Below are positions 26,965 to 35,307 of a stretch of 64,000 nucleotides of DNA, piece after piece. The stretch's first letter is position 1. Every line of letters begins with the position of its first letter. The position numbers were made by a program, and so were the translations under genes. Under the pieces are notes generated by a model, which saw only the letters and a list, made by a program, of their open reading frames with translations, had not been told where the DNA came from and did not search any database. Source of the DNA: Thalassorhabdomicrobium marinisediminis (GTDB lineage Bacteria; Pseudomonadota; Alphaproteobacteria; Rhodobacterales; Rhodobacteraceae); contig NZ_QCYG01000005.1 of assembly GCF_003072065.1 (NCBI RefSeq), positions 62,001 through 126,000 of the forward strand, given 5' to 3'.

Positions 26965-28131
26965 ATGAGCTTTCAGAACCCCGTTTTTATTCCCGGCCCG
27001 ACCAATATGCCCGAAGCGGTGCGGCAGGCGTGCTATATGCCAACGATCGACCACCGCTCTTCCCTGTTCGGTGAGATCCTGCACCCCGTGCTTGAGGGCG
27101 TGCAGCGGGTGCTGAAATCCGACAGCGCGCACATCTTCATCTTCCCCTCCACCGGCACCGGCGGCTGGGAAACGGCGCTGAGCAACTGTCTGAGCCCCGG
27201 TGACAAGGTGCTGGCGGCCCGCAACGGCATGTTCTCGCACCGCTGGATCGACATGTGCCAGCGCCACAAACTGGACGTGACCGTGGTTGAAACCCCTTGG
27301 GGCCACGGCCTGCCCGCCGACCGCTATGAGGAGATCCTCAAGGCCGACAAGGACCACGAGATCAAGGTCGTGCTCGCCACGCACAACGAGACCGCGACGG
27401 GCGTGAAGTCCGATATTGCCGCTGTGCGGCGTGCGCTCGACGCGGCGAACCACCCGGCGATGCTTTTCGTGGACGGCGTGTCATCCATCGGGTCGATGGA
27501 TTTCCGTTTTGACGAATGGGGCGTCGATGTCGCCGTTACCGGCTCGCAAAAAGGCTTCATGCTGCCCGCTGGGCTGGCCATCGTCGGCTTTTCTGACAAG
27601 GCGATGAAGGCGACCGAGACCGCCACCCTGCCGCGCACCTTCTTCGACGTGGCGGACATGCAAAAGGGTTATGACAACAACGCATTCCCCTACACCCCCC
27701 CCGTGGGGCTGATGAACGGGCTGCGCCTGTCGCTGAAATTGCTTGAGGACGAAGGGCTGGAAAACGTCTTCGCCCGCCACACGCGCATCGCCACCGGCGT
27801 GCGCCACGCGGTCAAGGCCTGGGGGCTGGAGCTGTGCGCCGCCTCGCCCGAGGTTTATTCCGACACGGTTTCGGCGATCAAGACGCCCGAGGGGTTCAAC
27901 GCCACCGATATCGTCACCCGCGCGGCGGACACCTATGGCATGGCCTTCGGCGTGGGGCTAGGCGAGGTCGCGGGCAAGGTCTTCCGGATCGGGCATCTCG
28001 GCTCGCTCACCGACGCGATGATGCTCTCGGGGCTGGGTGTGGCCGAGATGGTCATGGTAGACTTGGGGCTCGACATCAAACTCGGCTCCGGTGTCGCCGC
28101 CGCTCAGGAATTTTACCGGCGCGGCGTCTGA
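26965..28131 (+). CDS. bhcA: L-aspartate:glyoxylate aminotransferase
   Basis: 388-residue class V PLP aminotransferase. The PLP lysine is in VAVTGSQKGFMLPAGLAIVGFS, and substrate/cofactor contacts lie in FPSTGTGGWETAL and LFVDGVSSIG. It resembles serine-glyoxylate aminotransferases, but the bhc context identifies it as BhcA, which makes glycine from glyoxylate using aspartate and so regenerates the cycle's acceptor. First gene of bhcABCD, with a GAAAGGA ribosome site and divergent bhcR. Confidence 0.93.
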   Translation: MSFQNPVFIPGPTNMPEAVRQACYMPTIDHRSSLFGEILHPVLEGVQRVLKSDSAHIFIFPSTGTGGWETALSNCLSPGDKVLAARNGMFSHRWIDMCQRHKLDVTVVETPWGHGLPADRYEEILKADKDHEIKVVLATHNETATGVKSDIAAVRRALDAANHPAMLFVDGVSSIGSMDFRFDEWGVDVAVTGSQKGFMLPAGLAIVGFSDKAMKATETATLPRTFFDVADMQKGYDNNAFPYTPPVGLMNGLRLSLKLLEDEGLENVFARHTRIATGVRHAVKAWGLELCAASPEVYSDTVSAIKTPEGFNATDIVTRAADTYGMAFGVGLGEVAGKVFRIGHLGSLTDAMMLSGLGVAEMVMVDLGLDIKLGSGVAAAQEFYRRGV

Positions 28132-28158
28132 CCGCCCGCCGCTTCAAGGAAAGACGCC

Positions 28159-29109
28159 ATGTATATTCCGACCTATCAGGACATGCTCGACGCCCACGAC
28201 CGGATCAAGCAGCACATCCGCGTCACCCCGGTGCGGGTGTCCGACTACCTCAATGAGCTGACCGGCGCGCAGCTGTTCTTCAAATGCGAGAACTTTCAGG
28301 AACCGGGCGCCTTCAAGGTGCGTGGCGCCTCAAACGCGGTGTTCGGGCTGGACCATGAGCAGGCCAAGAAAGGCGTCGCAACCCATTCCTCGGGCAACCA
28401 TGCGTCGTGTTTGAGCTACGCTGCCATGCTGCGCGGCATCCCCTGCAACGTCGTCATGCCCCGCACCGCGCCGCAGGCCAAAAAGGACACCGTGCGGCGC
28501 TACGGCGGCAAGATCACCGAGTGCGAGCCTTCGACCACCTCGCGCGAGGAGACCTTCGCCAGGGTGCAGGCGGAAACCGGCGGCGATTTCGTCCATCCCT
28601 ACAACGATCCGCGGGTGATCGCAGGGCAAGGCACCTGCGCGCGGGAGTTCATGGAGCAGACCGACGGGCTGGACATCGTCGTGGCCCCCATCGGCGGCGG
28701 CGGCATGATTTCGGGCACCTGCCTGACGCTGGCGACGCAGGCCCCCGAGACGCAGATCATCGCCGCGGAGCCTGCGCAGGCCGACGACGCCATGCGCAGC
28801 TTCAAGGCCGGTCACATCATCGCCGACGACGCGCCAAAGACCATCGCCGACGGCTTGTTGGTGCCGCTGAAGGACCTGACGTGGCACTTCGTGTCGAACC
28901 ATGTGACCGACATCCTCACCGCGTCGGAGGAAGAGATCGTCGACGCGATGAAGCTTACCTGGAAGCACCTGCGCATCGTGATGGAACCCAGCAGCGCCGT
29001 GCCGCTGGCTATCATCCTCAAGAACAAGGACCGGTTCGCGGGCAAGCGGGTCGGCATCATCATCACCGGCGGGAATGTCGATCTCGACAGACTGCCATGG
29101 CTTACGTGA
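28159..29109 (+). CDS. bhcB: Beta-hydroxyaspartate dehydratase
   Basis: 316-residue fold-type II PLP enzyme of the threonine/serine dehydratase group. The Schiff-base lysine is in EPGAFKVRGASNAV, the carboxylate-binding loop is SSGNHASCLSYAA, and the phosphate loop is PIGGGGMISG. In the cycle it dehydrates erythro-beta-hydroxyaspartate to iminosuccinate for BhcD. There are 27 bases after bhcA with AAGGAAAG as ribosome site. By sequence alone a serine/threonine racemase-dehydratase would be possible; neighbours decide the call. Confidence 0.92.
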   Translation: MYIPTYQDMLDAHDRIKQHIRVTPVRVSDYLNELTGAQLFFKCENFQEPGAFKVRGASNAVFGLDHEQAKKGVATHSSGNHASCLSYAAMLRGIPCNVVMPRTAPQAKKDTVRRYGGKITECEPSTTSREETFARVQAETGGDFVHPYNDPRVIAGQGTCAREFMEQTDGLDIVVAPIGGGGMISGTCLTLATQAPETQIIAAEPAQADDAMRSFKAGHIIADDAPKTIADGLLVPLKDLTWHFVSNHVTDILTASEEEIVDAMKLTWKHLRIVMEPSSAVPLAIILKNKDRFAGKRVGIIITGGNVDLDRLPWLT

Positions 29110-29121
29110 AGGACAAAGATC

Positions 29122-30288
29122 ATGAACAAACATGCGAATCTTGACACCTATGAAGTCGGCTTCGACATCCCCGCCAAACCCGGCATGGACGAAGCGGACA
29201 TCCAGACCCCCTGTCTGATCCTCGACCTCGACGCGCTTGAGCGGAACGTCAAGAAAATGGGCGACTACGCCAAGGCGCACAACATGCGTCACCGCGCCCA
29301 CGGCAAGATGCACAAATCCGTCGACGTGCTGAAGCTGCAGATGGAACTGGGCGGCGCCGTTGGCGTCTGCTGCCAGAAAGTCTCCGAAGCCGAGGTCTTC
29401 GCCCGCGCCGGCATCAAGGAAATCCTTGTGTCCAATCAGGTGCGCGACCCCGCAAAGATCGACCGTCTGGCCAATATGCCCAAGGTCTCGGGCGGCGAGG
29501 TGATCGTCTGCGTCGATGACGTGGACAACGTGGCGGACCTCTCAGCGGCGGCAAAAAAGCACGGCACCGAGCTGGGCGTCTTCGTGGAAATCGACTGCGG
29601 CGCGGGCCGTTGCGGCGTGACCACGACCGAAGCGGTCGTCGAGATCGGCAAGGCCGTGCGCGACGCCGAGAACCTCACCTTCCGCGGCATTCAGGCCTAT
29701 CAGGGCGCGATGCAGCACATGGACAGCTTCTCGGACCGCAAAGCCAAGCTTGACGCGGCCATCGCCCAGGTCGAAGACGCCATCGCAGGCTTGAAAGCCG
29801 AAGGCATCAGTTGCGATCTGGTTTCGGGCGGCGGCACGGGGTCCTATTATTTCGAAAGCAATTCGGGCGTTTACAACGAATTGCAGTGCGGCTCTTACGC
29901 CTTCATGGACGCGGACTATGGCCGTATCCTGGATGAGGATGGCAACCGCATTGACGCGGGCGAGTGGGAGAATGCCTTCTTCATCCTCACCAGCGTCATG
30001 AGCCACGCAAAGCCCGACAAGGCCATCGTGGACGCGGGCCTCAAGGCGCAATCCCTCGACAGCGGGCTGCCGCTGATCTACGGCCGCGACGATGTGGAAT
30101 ATGTCAAATGCTCCGATGAGCACGGCGTGGTCTCGGACCCGAAGGGGGTGCTGAAGATCAACGAAAAGCTCAAGCTGGTGCCCGGCCACTGCGACCCGAC
30201 CGCGAACATCCACGATTGGTATGTGGGCGTGCGGGGTGGCAAGGTTGAGGTGGTCTGGCCCGTCAGCGCCCGCGGCAAGGCTTACTAA
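29122..30288 (+). CDS. bhcC: Beta-hydroxyaspartate aldolase
   Basis: 388-residue fold-type III PLP enzyme related to D-threonine aldolase/DSD1. The N-terminal alanine-racemase-like barrel carries the PLP lysine region RHRAHGKMHKSVDVL. The C-terminal beta domain holds the metal-site motif VPGHCDPTANIHDW and ends GGKVEVVWPVSARGKAY. It condenses glycine and glyoxylate to beta-hydroxyaspartate, the carbon-fixing step of the cycle. It lies 12 bases after bhcB. Confidence 0.93.
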   Translation: MNKHANLDTYEVGFDIPAKPGMDEADIQTPCLILDLDALERNVKKMGDYAKAHNMRHRAHGKMHKSVDVLKLQMELGGAVGVCCQKVSEAEVFARAGIKEILVSNQVRDPAKIDRLANMPKVSGGEVIVCVDDVDNVADLSAAAKKHGTELGVFVEIDCGAGRCGVTTTEAVVEIGKAVRDAENLTFRGIQAYQGAMQHMDSFSDRKAKLDAAIAQVEDAIAGLKAEGISCDLVSGGGTGSYYFESNSGVYNELQCGSYAFMDADYGRILDEDGNRIDAGEWENAFFILTSVMSHAKPDKAIVDAGLKAQSLDSGLPLIYGRDDVEYVKCSDEHGVVSDPKGVLKINEKLKLVPGHCDPTANIHDWYVGVRGGKVEVVWPVSARGKAY

Positions 30289-30329
30289 GGCCCGCCTGCT
30301 GGCACAGGTTCTCTTGATCCAACCAACAG

Positions 30330-30353
30330 GGGGGCGAGCGCAGGTTCGCCCCC
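30330..30353 (+). terminator. Intercistronic hairpin between bhcC and bhcD
   Basis: Eight-base perfect stem GGGGGCGA (30330-30337) with TCGCCCCC (30346-30353), followed by TTTCTC. It sits within the 88-base gap ahead of bhcD, whereas the other bhc gaps are 12-27 bases. It looks like an attenuator or an RNA-stability element that lowers bhcD expression relative to bhcABC, rather than an operon end. Confidence 0.5.
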
Positions 30354-30376
30354 TTTCTCATTGAAAAGGAAACAGA

Positions 30377-31342
30377 ATGTATATCGTTCCCGAAGCCGCG
30401 ATTGCGGATATCCTCACCCGTGACGACGCCTTCGCCGCCGTCGAACAGGTCTTCGCCGCCATGTCAGCCGGCGACGCCTACAACTTCCCCGTCATCCGCG
30501 AAGCCATCGGCCATGAGAATGCGCTTTACGGCTTCAAGGGCGGCTTTGACGGCAAGGGCATGGCGCTGGGGCTCAAGGCGGGCGGCTATTGGCCCCACAA
30601 CCTCGAAAAGCGCGGGCTGATCAATCACCAGTCCACCGTCTTCCTGTTCGATCCGGACACCGGCAAGGTCGCGGCGATGGTGGGCGGCAACCTGTTGACC
30701 GCTTTGCGCACCGCCGCCGCGTCCAGCGTCTCGATCAAGCATCTGGCGCGCAAGGATGCCCGCGTCATGGGTATGATCGGGGCGGGCCATCAGGCCAAGT
30801 TCCAGCTCCGTGCCGCCCTTGAGACGCACAGCTTCGACAAGGTAATCGGCTGGAACTATCACCCCGAGATGCTGCCCAGTCTGGCCGAAGTCGCCGCTGA
30901 ATTCGACCTGCCCTTCGAGCGGGTCGAGCTTGACGGCATGACAGAGGCGGACGTGGTGATCTCCATGACCTCCTCCTTCGATCCGATCTTCGGCACGGCG
31001 CATATCAGCCCCGGCACCCACGTGGCCTGAATGGGCACCGACACCGTGGGCAAGCAGGAATGCGACGCCGATCTGATCGTTGCGGCCACGGTCTTCACAG
31101 ATGAGGTCGCGCAGTCGATCACGCTGGGCGAAGCACAGCACGCGGTGAAGGCAAGACGGAAGGCGAAAGAGGACATTTACGAGATCGGCGCGGTGATCAA
31201 CGGCACCCACAAGGGGCGCACCTCGGATGATGAGATCACCCTGTTCGACGGCACCGGCGTGGGCCTGCAGGACCTTGCCGTTGCGGCCAGCATCGTTGAG
31301 GTCGCCAAGGCCACGGGGATCGGGCAAGAGGTCGATTTCTAA
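30377..31342 (+). pseudogene. bhcD: Iminosuccinate reductase gene interrupted by in-frame TGA
   Basis: A 321-codon frame for an ornithine cyclodeaminase/mu-crystallin-family NAD(P)H reductase that turns iminosuccinate into aspartate, closing the cycle. The N-terminal part has the substrate-binding KGGFDGKGMALGLKAGGYWP region and the nucleotide fold VMGMIGAGHQAKFQLRAALE. Codon 218 (31028-31030) is TGA in GTHVA-stop-MGTDT, where family members, as I recall them, read GTHxACMGTDTxGKQE. The frame then continues with ATG and a fully conserved-looking C-terminus (GKQECDADLIVAATVFTDEVAQS and on). So it is a single nonsense change, a sequence error, a two-piece protein restarted at the adjacent ATG, or recoding. 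The ribosome site AAAAGGAAAC is intact. Confidence 0.85.
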
Positions 31343-31370
31343 CCCTCCCCCCCGTTCGCGCAAACGCAAG

Positions 31371-31400
31371 CCCCCGCAGATCGCTCTGCGGGGGCCTTTT
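31371..31400 (+). terminator. Rho-independent terminator of the bhc operon
   Basis: Ten-base perfect stem CCCCCGCAGA (31371-31380) with TCTGCGGGGG (31385-31394) and a TCGC loop, then CCTTTTGTTT. It lies 28 bases after bhcD and 18 bases before the end of the convergent permease gene, so it may work for both. Confidence 0.88.
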
Positions 31401-31418
31401 GTTTGGTCCGGATCAGGA

Positions 31419-32867
31419 TCAGACGTTGGCGGCGCTTGCCTCGGCCTTGCCCTTCAACCCGGTGCCGTGGCCCGACAGCCCGCCCGAGACGTCCTCGGTC
31501 GCCTCGCTGGCCAGCTCTTCCGGCAGGATCAGGTTGAGGACGATCGCGAGGAAGGCTGCGGGCAGCAGACCGCTGGTCATCAGGATGCGCGCTGTGTCGG
31601 GCAGACCTGCGACGGCGGCCGGCTCAAGCTGCAAGCCCAGCCCGATCGACAGCGAGATCGCGAAGATCACCATGTTGCGGCGGTTCCAGATCACGTCGGA
31701 GAGCATCGAGATACCCGCCGCGACGACCATGCCGAACATCACGATCACGCCACCGCCCAGCACTTCGATCGGAACCGTGCGGATCACGCCGCCCACCTTG
31801 GGGATCAGACCGCAGATGATTAGGAAGATCGCGCCGAAGGTCACGACGTGGCGGCTCATCACCCCTGTCATGGCGATCAGGCCGACGTTCTGGCTGAACG
31901 AGGTGTTGGGGAAGCCGCCGAAGATACCGGCCAGCGCGGTGCCGAAACCGTCGGCATAGGTGGCGCCGGTGATTTCGTCGTTGGTCGCCTCGCGACCCGC
32001 GCCACCTTTGGTGATCCCCGAGACATCGCCCACCGTTTCAATGGCCGAGATAAAGGCCATCAGGCAGAAGCCGATGATTGCCGCGGCCGAGAACTCGAAC
32101 CCGTATTTGAAGGGCTGCGGCAAAGCAAAGGCTGCGGAATTCTGCCACGACCCGGTGACGGCGGACCATTCCAGAATGCCCACGCCCAGCGAATAGAAGT
32201 AGCCCACGATGATGCCAAGCAGCACCGCCGAGACCGACAACATGCCCTTGGTGAAGAACTTCAGCCCCAGCGTGACAACGATCACAACAAGCGCCGCGGA
32301 CCAGTTCAGAAGCGAGCCGTATTCAGGCGTGCCTATCGCCGGAACGCCACCGGCGGCGTATTGGATGCCGACCTTGACCAGCGCAAGACCGATCATCGTC
32401 ACCACCAGCCCGGTTACCAGCGGCGGAAGCGCAAAGCGAATCTTGCCGATGAATAGGCCAAGGAACGCGTGGAACAGGCCGCCGATGATCACCCCGCCGA
32501 ACAAGGCGGCCAGTCCGTCGACCCCTTTGCCGGCCACCAGCGGGATCATGATCGGGATGAAGGCGAACGAAGTGCCCTGCACGATGGGCAACGCCGCGCC
32601 CACAGGGCCCAGCGTGATCGTCTGCAGCAGCGTCGCGACACCGGCAAACAGCATCGACATCTGGATCAGATAGAGCAGTTCCGGAAAATCGGGGCTGTTT
32701 GAGCCGAAGCCGAAGCCCGCCGCCCCGGCCACGATGATCGCCGGGGTCACGTTGGATACGAACATCGCCAGCACGTGCTGGATGCCCAGCGGCACCGCCT
32801 TGTGAAGTGCTGGCGTATAGTTGGGGTCGCGGAGCTGCTCCGGCGTCCCGAGTGAATGATCAGTCAT
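31419..32867 (-). CDS. Xanthine/uric acid permease (NCS2 family)
   Basis: 482-residue nucleobase:cation symporter-2 transporter with about 14 membrane helices. NCS2 signatures are visible: QHVLAMFVSNVTPAIIVAG near the N-terminus, the FIPIMIPL region of helix 3, the AFISAIETVGDVSGI motif of helix 8, and FPNTSFSQNVGLIAMTGVMSRHV after helix 9. The QNVG signature together with neighbouring urate-degradation genes favours uric acid or xanthine over uracil. ATG 32867 is chosen over a TTG one codon earlier. It is likely the last gene of the minus-strand unit that starts with puuE-uraD and allA. Confidence 0.88.
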   Translation of the reverse strand: MTDHSLGTPEQLRDPNYTPALHKAVPLGIQHVLAMFVSNVTPAIIVAGAAGFGFGSNSPDFPELLYLIQMSMLFAGVATLLQTITLGPVGAALPIVQGTSFAFIPIMIPLVAGKGVDGLAALFGGVIIGGLFHAFLGLFIGKIRFALPPLVTGLVVTMIGLALVKVGIQYAAGGVPAIGTPEYGSLLNWSAALVVIVVTLGLKFFTKGMLSVSAVLLGIIVGYFYSLGVGILEWSAVTGSWQNSAAFALPQPFKYGFEFSAAAIIGFCLMAFISAIETVGDVSGITKGGAGREATNDEITGATYADGFGTALAGIFGGFPNTSFSQNVGLIAMTGVMSRHVVTFGAIFLIICGLIPKVGGVIRTVPIEVLGGGVIVMFGMVVAAGISMLSDVIWNRRNMVIFAISLSIGLGLQLEPAAVAGLPDTARILMTSGLLPAAFLAIVLNLILPEELASEATEDVSGGLSGHGTGLKGKAEASAANV

Positions 32868-32925
32868 CAATGTCTTCCCTTTGCGTTGCTTTTTGATGTG
32901 TTACCCGTCTTTTCGCGGGCTTGGA

Positions 32926-33408
32926 TTACGATACGACGACGTAAGGATCGTCGAACCAGTGCTCTTCCAGATTGGCCCCCTCGCCTATCCGGTCGATCAC
33001 GGCGAACTGCCCCGGTGCATGCAGCGGAGTCAGGACGCCATGCCATATGTTGCGATGCAAATTGATCGCCTGTCCAGATTTAGTTATGAACGCGCGCAGA
33101 TTTGCAGGCGTGCCGTCCGCATCCTCGGCCACGATCACCAGAAAGGGATGTTCGCTCATCGGGATGAACGCCTGGCTGCCGTCCGGATGCCGCTCGACCA
33201 TGTCGACCGTATAGGGCAGCGCGCGCGGCTTGGCCTTGAACAGGCTGATGCCCGCGCGCCCGGCGTTGAAGTCCAGTGTGGCCCGATCATGAAACCGCCC
33301 GCACATGCCCTGATTGATCAGCTTGTCGGGATCGCCGGAACAGTCCAGCAGATCCCCGAACGGTGCGAAAGCCTCGGGCGTGAGCGGGGCGAGTTTCAGT
33401 TGAGTCAT
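32926..33408 (-). CDS. allA: Ureidoglycolate lyase
   Basis: 160-residue cupin-fold enzyme splitting ureidoglycolate into glyoxylate and urea, the last step of allantoin breakdown. The family start LAPLTPEAFAPFGDLLD, the central PYTVDMVERHPDGSQAFIPM and the INLHRNIWHGVLTPL metal-site histidines are present. The four-base overlap with the upstream puuE-uraD fusion shows coupling. The glyoxylate it makes is a direct substrate of BhcA and BhcC, encoded 3-6 kb away. Confidence 0.93.
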   Translation of the reverse strand: MTQLKLAPLTPEAFAPFGDLLDCSGDPDKLINQGMCGRFHDRATLDFNAGRAGISLFKAKPRALPYTVDMVERHPDGSQAFIPMSEHPFLVIVAEDADGTPANLRAFITKSGQAINLHRNIWHGVLTPLHAPGQFAVIDRIGEGANLEEHWFDDPYVVVS

Positions 33409-34811
33409 GCAAAATGGTCCTTCAGGCGAAGTTCGGCAATCCGTTCCACCTGACGGCAGGCGGTGTCGAACTCGGTTTCCGTGTCATGGTCGATCCGGGT
33501 GCGGAAGGCCTCCATGATGCCGGGCTTGCTGTGGTCCCGCACGGCGATGATGAAGGGAAATCCGTGCTTTTCAACGTATTGCGCGTTGAGGCTCTGGAAG
33601 GTTTCGCGCTCTTCGTCGGTCAGTTGGTCCAGACCTGCGCCCGCTTGCTCCGACGTGCTTTCGGCGGTCAGGCGTCCAGCGGCGGCGAGTTTTCCGGCCA
33701 GATCGGGGTGCGCGGTCAACACGCCAAGGCGTTCGTCGTGGCTGGCGCTGCGGAACATGCGGGAAAGCGCGGAATGAATGCCCGTGGCGGTGTCATGGGT
33801 CGGCCCCAGCCCCAGATCGTAGGCCCGCTCGGCGATCCAGGGGGAATGCTCGAAGATGCTGCCGAAGGTCTCGACGAAGGTCGCCTTGTCCATCTGCGAG
33901 GGGCGGTTCCAGCGCACCGGCGGATGCTCCGCCGCCCAGTGATCGGCAATCTCTTCGCGGGTGGCGAACCAAACGCCTTCATGGCTGTTGGCATAGTCGA
34001 TGAACTGTTGCAGCGCCTGCGCGCGACCCGGACGGCCCACCAGACGGCAATGCAGACCGATGGACATCATCCGCCCGCCCTCGGCGTAGAGCACATCGAA
34101 GGTCGCCTTGAGGTAGTCGAGGAACTGCGCGGGCGCGTTGAACCCCTGCGGCGTGGCGAAGCGCATGTCGTTGCAGTCCAGCGTATAGGGCACGATCAAC
34201 TGGTCGCGCTCGCCCACTTCAATCCAATAGGGCACATCGTCCGCATAGGCGTCCGCGATATATTTGAACGCGCCGGTTTCGGCGGCCAGCTCGATCGTGT
34301 TCTCGGACGAGCGGCCGGTGTACCAGCCCTTCGGCGCTTGGCCGGTGACTTCGGTGTGCAGGCGGATGGCCTCGGCGATCTGCTCGCGCTCCATCTGGGG
34401 CGTCATGTCCTTGTGCTCGATCCACTTCAACCCGTGCGAGGCAACCTCCCACCCCGCGTCGAGCATCGCCTTGACCTGCTCGGGCGCGCGCGCCAGCGCG
34501 GTGGCCACGCCGTAAACCGTCACCGGCAGGTCTTTCAGCATCCGGTGCAGGCGCCAGAACCCGGCGCGGGCGCCGTATTCGTAGATCGATTCCATGTTCG
34601 CGTGCCGCTGCCCGGGCCATGGGGCCGCGCCCACGATCTCCGACAGGAACGCCTCAGAGGCGAGGTCACCGTGCAGAATGTTGTTCTCGCCCCCCTCTTC
34701 GTAGTTCAGGACGATCTGCACGGCGATGCGCGCCCCGCCGGGCCAGTTCGCCTCGGGCGGGGTGGCGCCGTAGCCGGTCATGTCGCGTGGATATTTGGCA
34801 GTTTCAGTCAT
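33405..34811 (-). CDS. puuE: Fused allantoinase (PuuE) and OHCU decarboxylase (UraD)
   Basis: 468-residue two-domain protein. Residues 1-~305 are a polysaccharide-deacetylase-type allantoinase (IAVQIVLNYEEGGENN, the RAGFWRLHRML segment, GWEVASHGLKWIEH with metal-site His, GLHCRLVGRPGR). Residues ~315-468 are a UraD domain (FVETFGSIFEHSPWIAERAY, LTAHPDLAGKL, EKHGFPFIIAVRDHSK), which decarboxylates the urate-pathway intermediate OHCU to S-allantoin. The fusion therefore catalyses two steps in series: OHCU to allantoin, then to allantoate. Divergent from uraH, whose product is the UraD substrate. PuuE-UraD fusions are known in Rhodobacterales. Confidence 0.93.
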   Translation of the reverse strand: MTETAKYPRDMTGYGATPPEANWPGGARIAVQIVLNYEEGGENNILHGDLASEAFLSEIVGAAPWPGQRHANMESIYEYGARAGFWRLHRMLKDLPVTVYGVATALARAPEQVKAMLDAGWEVASHGLKWIEHKDMTPQMEREQIAEAIRLHTEVTGQAPKGWYTGRSSENTIELAAETGAFKYIADAYADDVPYWIEVGERDQLIVPYTLDCNDMRFATPQGFNAPAQFLDYLKATFDVLYAEGGRMMSIGLHCRLVGRPGRAQALQQFIDYANSHEGVWFATREEIADHWAAEHPPVRWNRPSQMDKATFVETFGSIFEHSPWIAERAYDLGLGPTHDTATGIHSALSRMFRSASHDERLGVLTAHPDLAGKLAAAGRLTAESTSEQAGAGLDQLTDEERETFQSLNAQYVEKHGFPFIIAVRDHSKPGIMEAFRTRIDHDTETEFDTACRQVERIAELRLKDHFA

Positions 34812-34953
34812 ATCGGTCCCATTTTCGTTGTAGGCACGATAGACGAAAAACCGCGCCCGGATTTACAGGTATTTCTTGAAAGAGTGTAAAACTACCCGCG
34901 TTTGCGTTGTGATTGGTTTCGCCGCAGATAAGATGACCAAAAGGAGAATGTCT

Positions 34954-35307
34954 ATGTCCGGATATCTGACCACCCATGTTCTTGACACCGCACGCGGCGT
35001 GCCCGCCCAAGGGATCAAGATTGAGCTGTATCGCCTTGATGGTGAGCGCACCCTGATCGCCGAGACCGAAACCAATGACGACGGGCGCACCGACAGCCCG
35101 ATCCTGCCGCAGGACGGGTTCGAAACAGGCCGGTATGAGCTTGTCTTTTTCTGCGGTGAATACCTCGAATCCCACGGTCTGGCCGCCGGAGACTTGAAGT
35201 TTCTTGACGAAATCCCGATCCGCTTCGCCATGGACGACGGGGCCGCCCATTACCACGTGCCGCTGTTGCTCTCACCCTATGGCTACAGCACCTATCGCGG
35301 CAGCTGA
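34954..35307 (+). CDS. uraH: 5-hydroxyisourate hydrolase
   Basis: 117-residue transthyretin-like enzyme hydrolysing 5-hydroxyisourate to OHCU. The start [18 protein letters not shown] holds the first family motif with the catalytic His. The RTDSPIL segment supplies the Arg, and the C-terminal YGYSTYRGS is the diagnostic signature. ATG 34954 is chosen because AGGAG lies seven bases upstream; an ATG at 34948 and a longer frame from 34876 are less likely. The 3' end overlaps the convergent LysR gene by 16 bases. Confidence 0.95.
   Translation: MSGYLTTHVLDTARGVPAQGIKIELYRLDGERTLIAETETNDDGRTDSPILPQDGFETGRYELVFFCGEYLESHGLAAGDLKFLDEIPIRFAMDDGAAHYHVPLLLSPYGYSTYRGS

Noticed and set aside
31049-31069. 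SECIS element after the bhcD TGA
   Set aside because: Only two short stems (three pairs each) with an internal loop; too weak to claim as a feature and no sel genes are in the window.
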